From Leptolyngbya sp. FACHB-8 (GTDB taxonomy: Bacteria > Cyanobacteriota > Cyanobacteriia > Elainellales > Elainellaceae): a stretch of DNA of 41,923 nucleotides. Each line of letters begins with the position of its first letter. Positions within the stretch are counted from its first letter, which is position 1. The stretch covers positions 1-41,923 of the forward strand of contig NZ_JACJOO010000030.1 of the NCBI RefSeq assembly GCF_014695575.1, read 5' to 3'. The notes under the pieces are model-generated. The model was not told the origin of the DNA. It saw only the letters and a list, made by a program, of their open reading frames with translations, and ran no database searches. Below are positions 40,382-41,923 of the stretch, one piece after another. Made by a program: the position numbers and the translations under genes.

Positions 40382-41827
40382 ATGACGAAGATCGCTTATA
40401 TTGAGTGCCCAACCGGCATTGCTGGAGATATGTGTCTGGGAGCCCTGGTGCACGCAGGCGTGCCCTTAAACTACCTGAGCGACCAATTGAAGCGCCTGGG
40501 CATTGGGGATGAGTTTCACTTGTGGTCTGAAATCGTGATGCGTAATGGCCAGGCCGCGACAAAGGTGCATGTAGATTTGCTGCGGGGAGACGGGGATGAA
40601 TATGCCACCTTTGCCGCCTCTGATCCTCGTACGGTTCACCATGAGCATGGCCAGGGAAGTGAGCATTCCCACAACAATCCCGTCGGGTCTTCTGTCAAAA
40701 ATCGCCGACTGCCTGACATTGAGCAAATAATCCAGGAAGCTGGGTTGCCTCCTCGGGCAGAAGCCTGGAGCCTGGCCGTATTCCGGCGCTTAGCCGAAGC
40801 GGAAGCCGCCGTTCATGGCACAACCATGGAACATGTCCATTTCCATGAGGTAGGAGCCACTGATGCCATTGTAGACATTGTGGGCACCTGCTTGGGGCTG
40901 GATTGGCTCAACGTCGATGCTGTCTACTGCTCAGCTTTACCTATCGGTGGTGGAACTATCCGCGCTGCTCACGGACGATTACCGGTACCTGCGCCTGCCG
41001 TCCTGAAGCTTTGGGAGCAACGACAAGTGCCTATCTATAGCAACGGCATCGAGCGTGAAATGGTCACACCCACAGGTGCAGCGCTGGTCACCACTCTGGC
41101 TCATGAGTTTGGCGCACCACCTCCCATGCGTTTAACTAAAGTGGGTCTGGGAGCTGGATCACGCAACTTCTCGTTACCCAACATTCTGCGGCTGTGGCTT
41201 GGCGATACCAGAGTAGACAGCGGGCAACCCGAGAGAACTACCATCGGAGTAACACAACCGCATGCTCACTCTGCTAGCCATACGCATAGCCACGAGCATT
41301 CTCCTCATGCCTCCGATGACTCCGAGCAGGCTCATGATTACTCCCATGAGCATGACCCAACCAGTACTGAAACGGTAACGGTTCTCGAAACTCAAGTGGA
41401 TGACGTTAGCCCACAAGCGATCGCCTTCACCCAAGAAGCCCTCCTCGCCGCAGGGGCTTTAGATGTCTTTACCCAGGCAGTTACGATGAAAAAGTCACGG
41501 ATGGGCACCTTGATCACCGTAATTTGTCGACCAGAACAGGCCGAGGTTTGTGAAACCCTTCTATTCCGGGAAACTACAACTCTGGGTATCCGTCAAAGCC
41601 AGCAACAACGCCACATCCTGCAACGTCATTTTGAGCATGTAGATACCCCGTATGGCAGTATTCGCATCAAGCTAGCTCGCCCTGCCACAAACGCACCGAT
41701 CTCCAATGCACAACCTGAGTATGAGGACTGTGCCAAAGCAGCTCGCCAACAGAATGTGCCGTGGCGTGAAGTACACCGCATTGCCTTACAAGCCTGGCAT
41801 GAACAAGCTAATACCAAACAAATATGA
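40382..41827 (+). CDS. larC: Nickel pincer cofactor biosynthesis protein LarC
   Basis: 481 residues. The opening IECPTGIAGDMCLGALVHAGVPL and the MEHVHFHEVGATDAIVDIVGTCLGL block are diagnostic. LarC inserts nickel into the pincer nucleotide used by lactate racemase-type enzymes (LarA). A His-rich insert at about residues 290-325 (HAHSASHTHSHEHSPHASDD...DYSHEHD) divides the N- and C-terminal domains at the place where a programmed frameshift occurs in Lactobacillus; here it is one frame. larB, larE and larA are not in the window. Confidence 0.92.
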   Translation: MTKIAYIECPTGIAGDMCLGALVHAGVPLNYLSDQLKRLGIGDEFHLWSEIVMRNGQAATKVHVDLLRGDGDEYATFAASDPRTVHHEHGQGSEHSHNNPVGSSVKNRRLPDIEQIIQEAGLPPRAEAWSLAVFRRLAEAEAAVHGTTMEHVHFHEVGATDAIVDIVGTCLGLDWLNVDAVYCSALPIGGGTIRAAHGRLPVPAPAVLKLWEQRQVPIYSNGIEREMVTPTGAALVTTLAHEFGAPPPMRLTKVGLGAGSRNFSLPNILRLWLGDTRVDSGQPERTTIGVTQPHAHSASHTHSHEHSPHASDDSEQAHDYSHEHDPTSTETVTVLETQVDDVSPQAIAFTQEALLAAGALDVFTQAVTMKKSRMGTLITVICRPEQAEVCETLLFRETTTLGIRQSQQQRHILQRHFEHVDTPYGSIRIKLARPATNAPISNAQPEYEDCAKAARQQNVPWREVHRIALQAWHEQANTKQI

Positions 41828-41869
41828 AGCTGCGCCAAACTAGAAGAGTCCTCTTTGAGGTGATGGGCG

Positions 41870-41923
41870 ATGACAGGACGTCCTTTTCAAGTCACGGTGA
41901 CGGAGAGCCTGGAGCAGTTAGAG
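41870..41923 (+). CDS. Start of a further gene, cut by the window edge
   Basis: An ATG at 41870 with GAGG nine bases upstream opens a frame of 18 codons to the end (MTGRPFQVTVTESLEQLE). The sequence weakly resembles the N-termini of IS630-type transposase/HTH proteins (xVxIxESxExL), but 18 residues are too few to be sure. Confidence 0.3.
   Translation, partial: MTGRPFQVTVTESLEQLE

Noticed and set aside
1-41923. HIP1 octamers (GCGATCGC) as special sites
   Set aside because: They are abundant in many cyanobacterial genomes; used only as a taxonomic hint.

Overview
The window is a piece of a cyanobacterial chromosome. The main evidence is the start of photosystem II gene psbD at the left edge, an NDH-1 cluster in the order ndhA-ndhI-ndhG-ndhE, many GCGATCGC (HIP1) octamers, a UPF0367 gene and a HetZ-type protein. 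GC content looks moderate to slightly high and there is no nitrogenase or heterocyst cluster. A filamentous Leptolyngbya/Oscillatoria-like organism is my best guess; this is inference, not proof.

Layout: 1-2640 psbD start (minus), UPF0367 gene, ECF/CbiO-type ATPase, YacP/NYN nuclease. 2683-2914 two identical tRNA-Asn genes, each with its own -10 box and terminator. 3097-9330 membrane glycosyltransferase, VOC protein, CAP-domain exoprotein and a Calx-beta/RTX surface protein, separated by long palindromes. 9822-15778 HD phosphohydrolase, deoC, recO, MFS transporter and a GT4 enzyme resembling cyanobacterial DGDG synthase. 16253-19664 the secE-nusG-rplK-rplA-(L10 leader)-rplJ-rplL block. 20154-25804 a guanidine-I (ykkC) riboswitch followed by a guanidine hydrolase-type ureohydrolase, HypA- and HypB-like nickel chaperones and a three-part ABC transporter. 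25936-30506 HAD hydrolase, second VOC protein, nth, rseP, PuuE-type deacetylase. 31190-32872 a two-TM DUF4231/SLATT-like protein next to a TRPM-like LSDAT/SLOG protein. 33016-36872 nadK and ndhE-G-I-A (minus). 37186-41827 sigma-like protein, HetZ-family protein, YciO/YrdC protein and LarC, then the first codons of a further gene.

Most coherent system: the guanidine operon. The riboswitch aptamer shares its 3' strand with an intrinsic terminator, so guanidine should turn on import (ABC transporter), Ni-dependent hydrolysis (gdmH) and nickel delivery (HypA/HypB paralogues). No hydrogenase structural gene is present, which argues that these chaperones serve the hydrolase.

Most speculative system: the DUF4231/SLATT plus LSDAT/SLOG pair, which splits across two genes the same sensor-plus-membrane logic that TRPM channels carry in one protein.

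The intergenic DNA is rich in mobile-looking palindromes. One family has 122-bp members with about 18-bp terminal inverted repeats, about 6-bp flanking direct repeats and a habit of sitting exactly at gene 3' ends. In one place a 130-bp palindromic element has inserted into an older palindrome, and removing it on paper restores a continuous stem.
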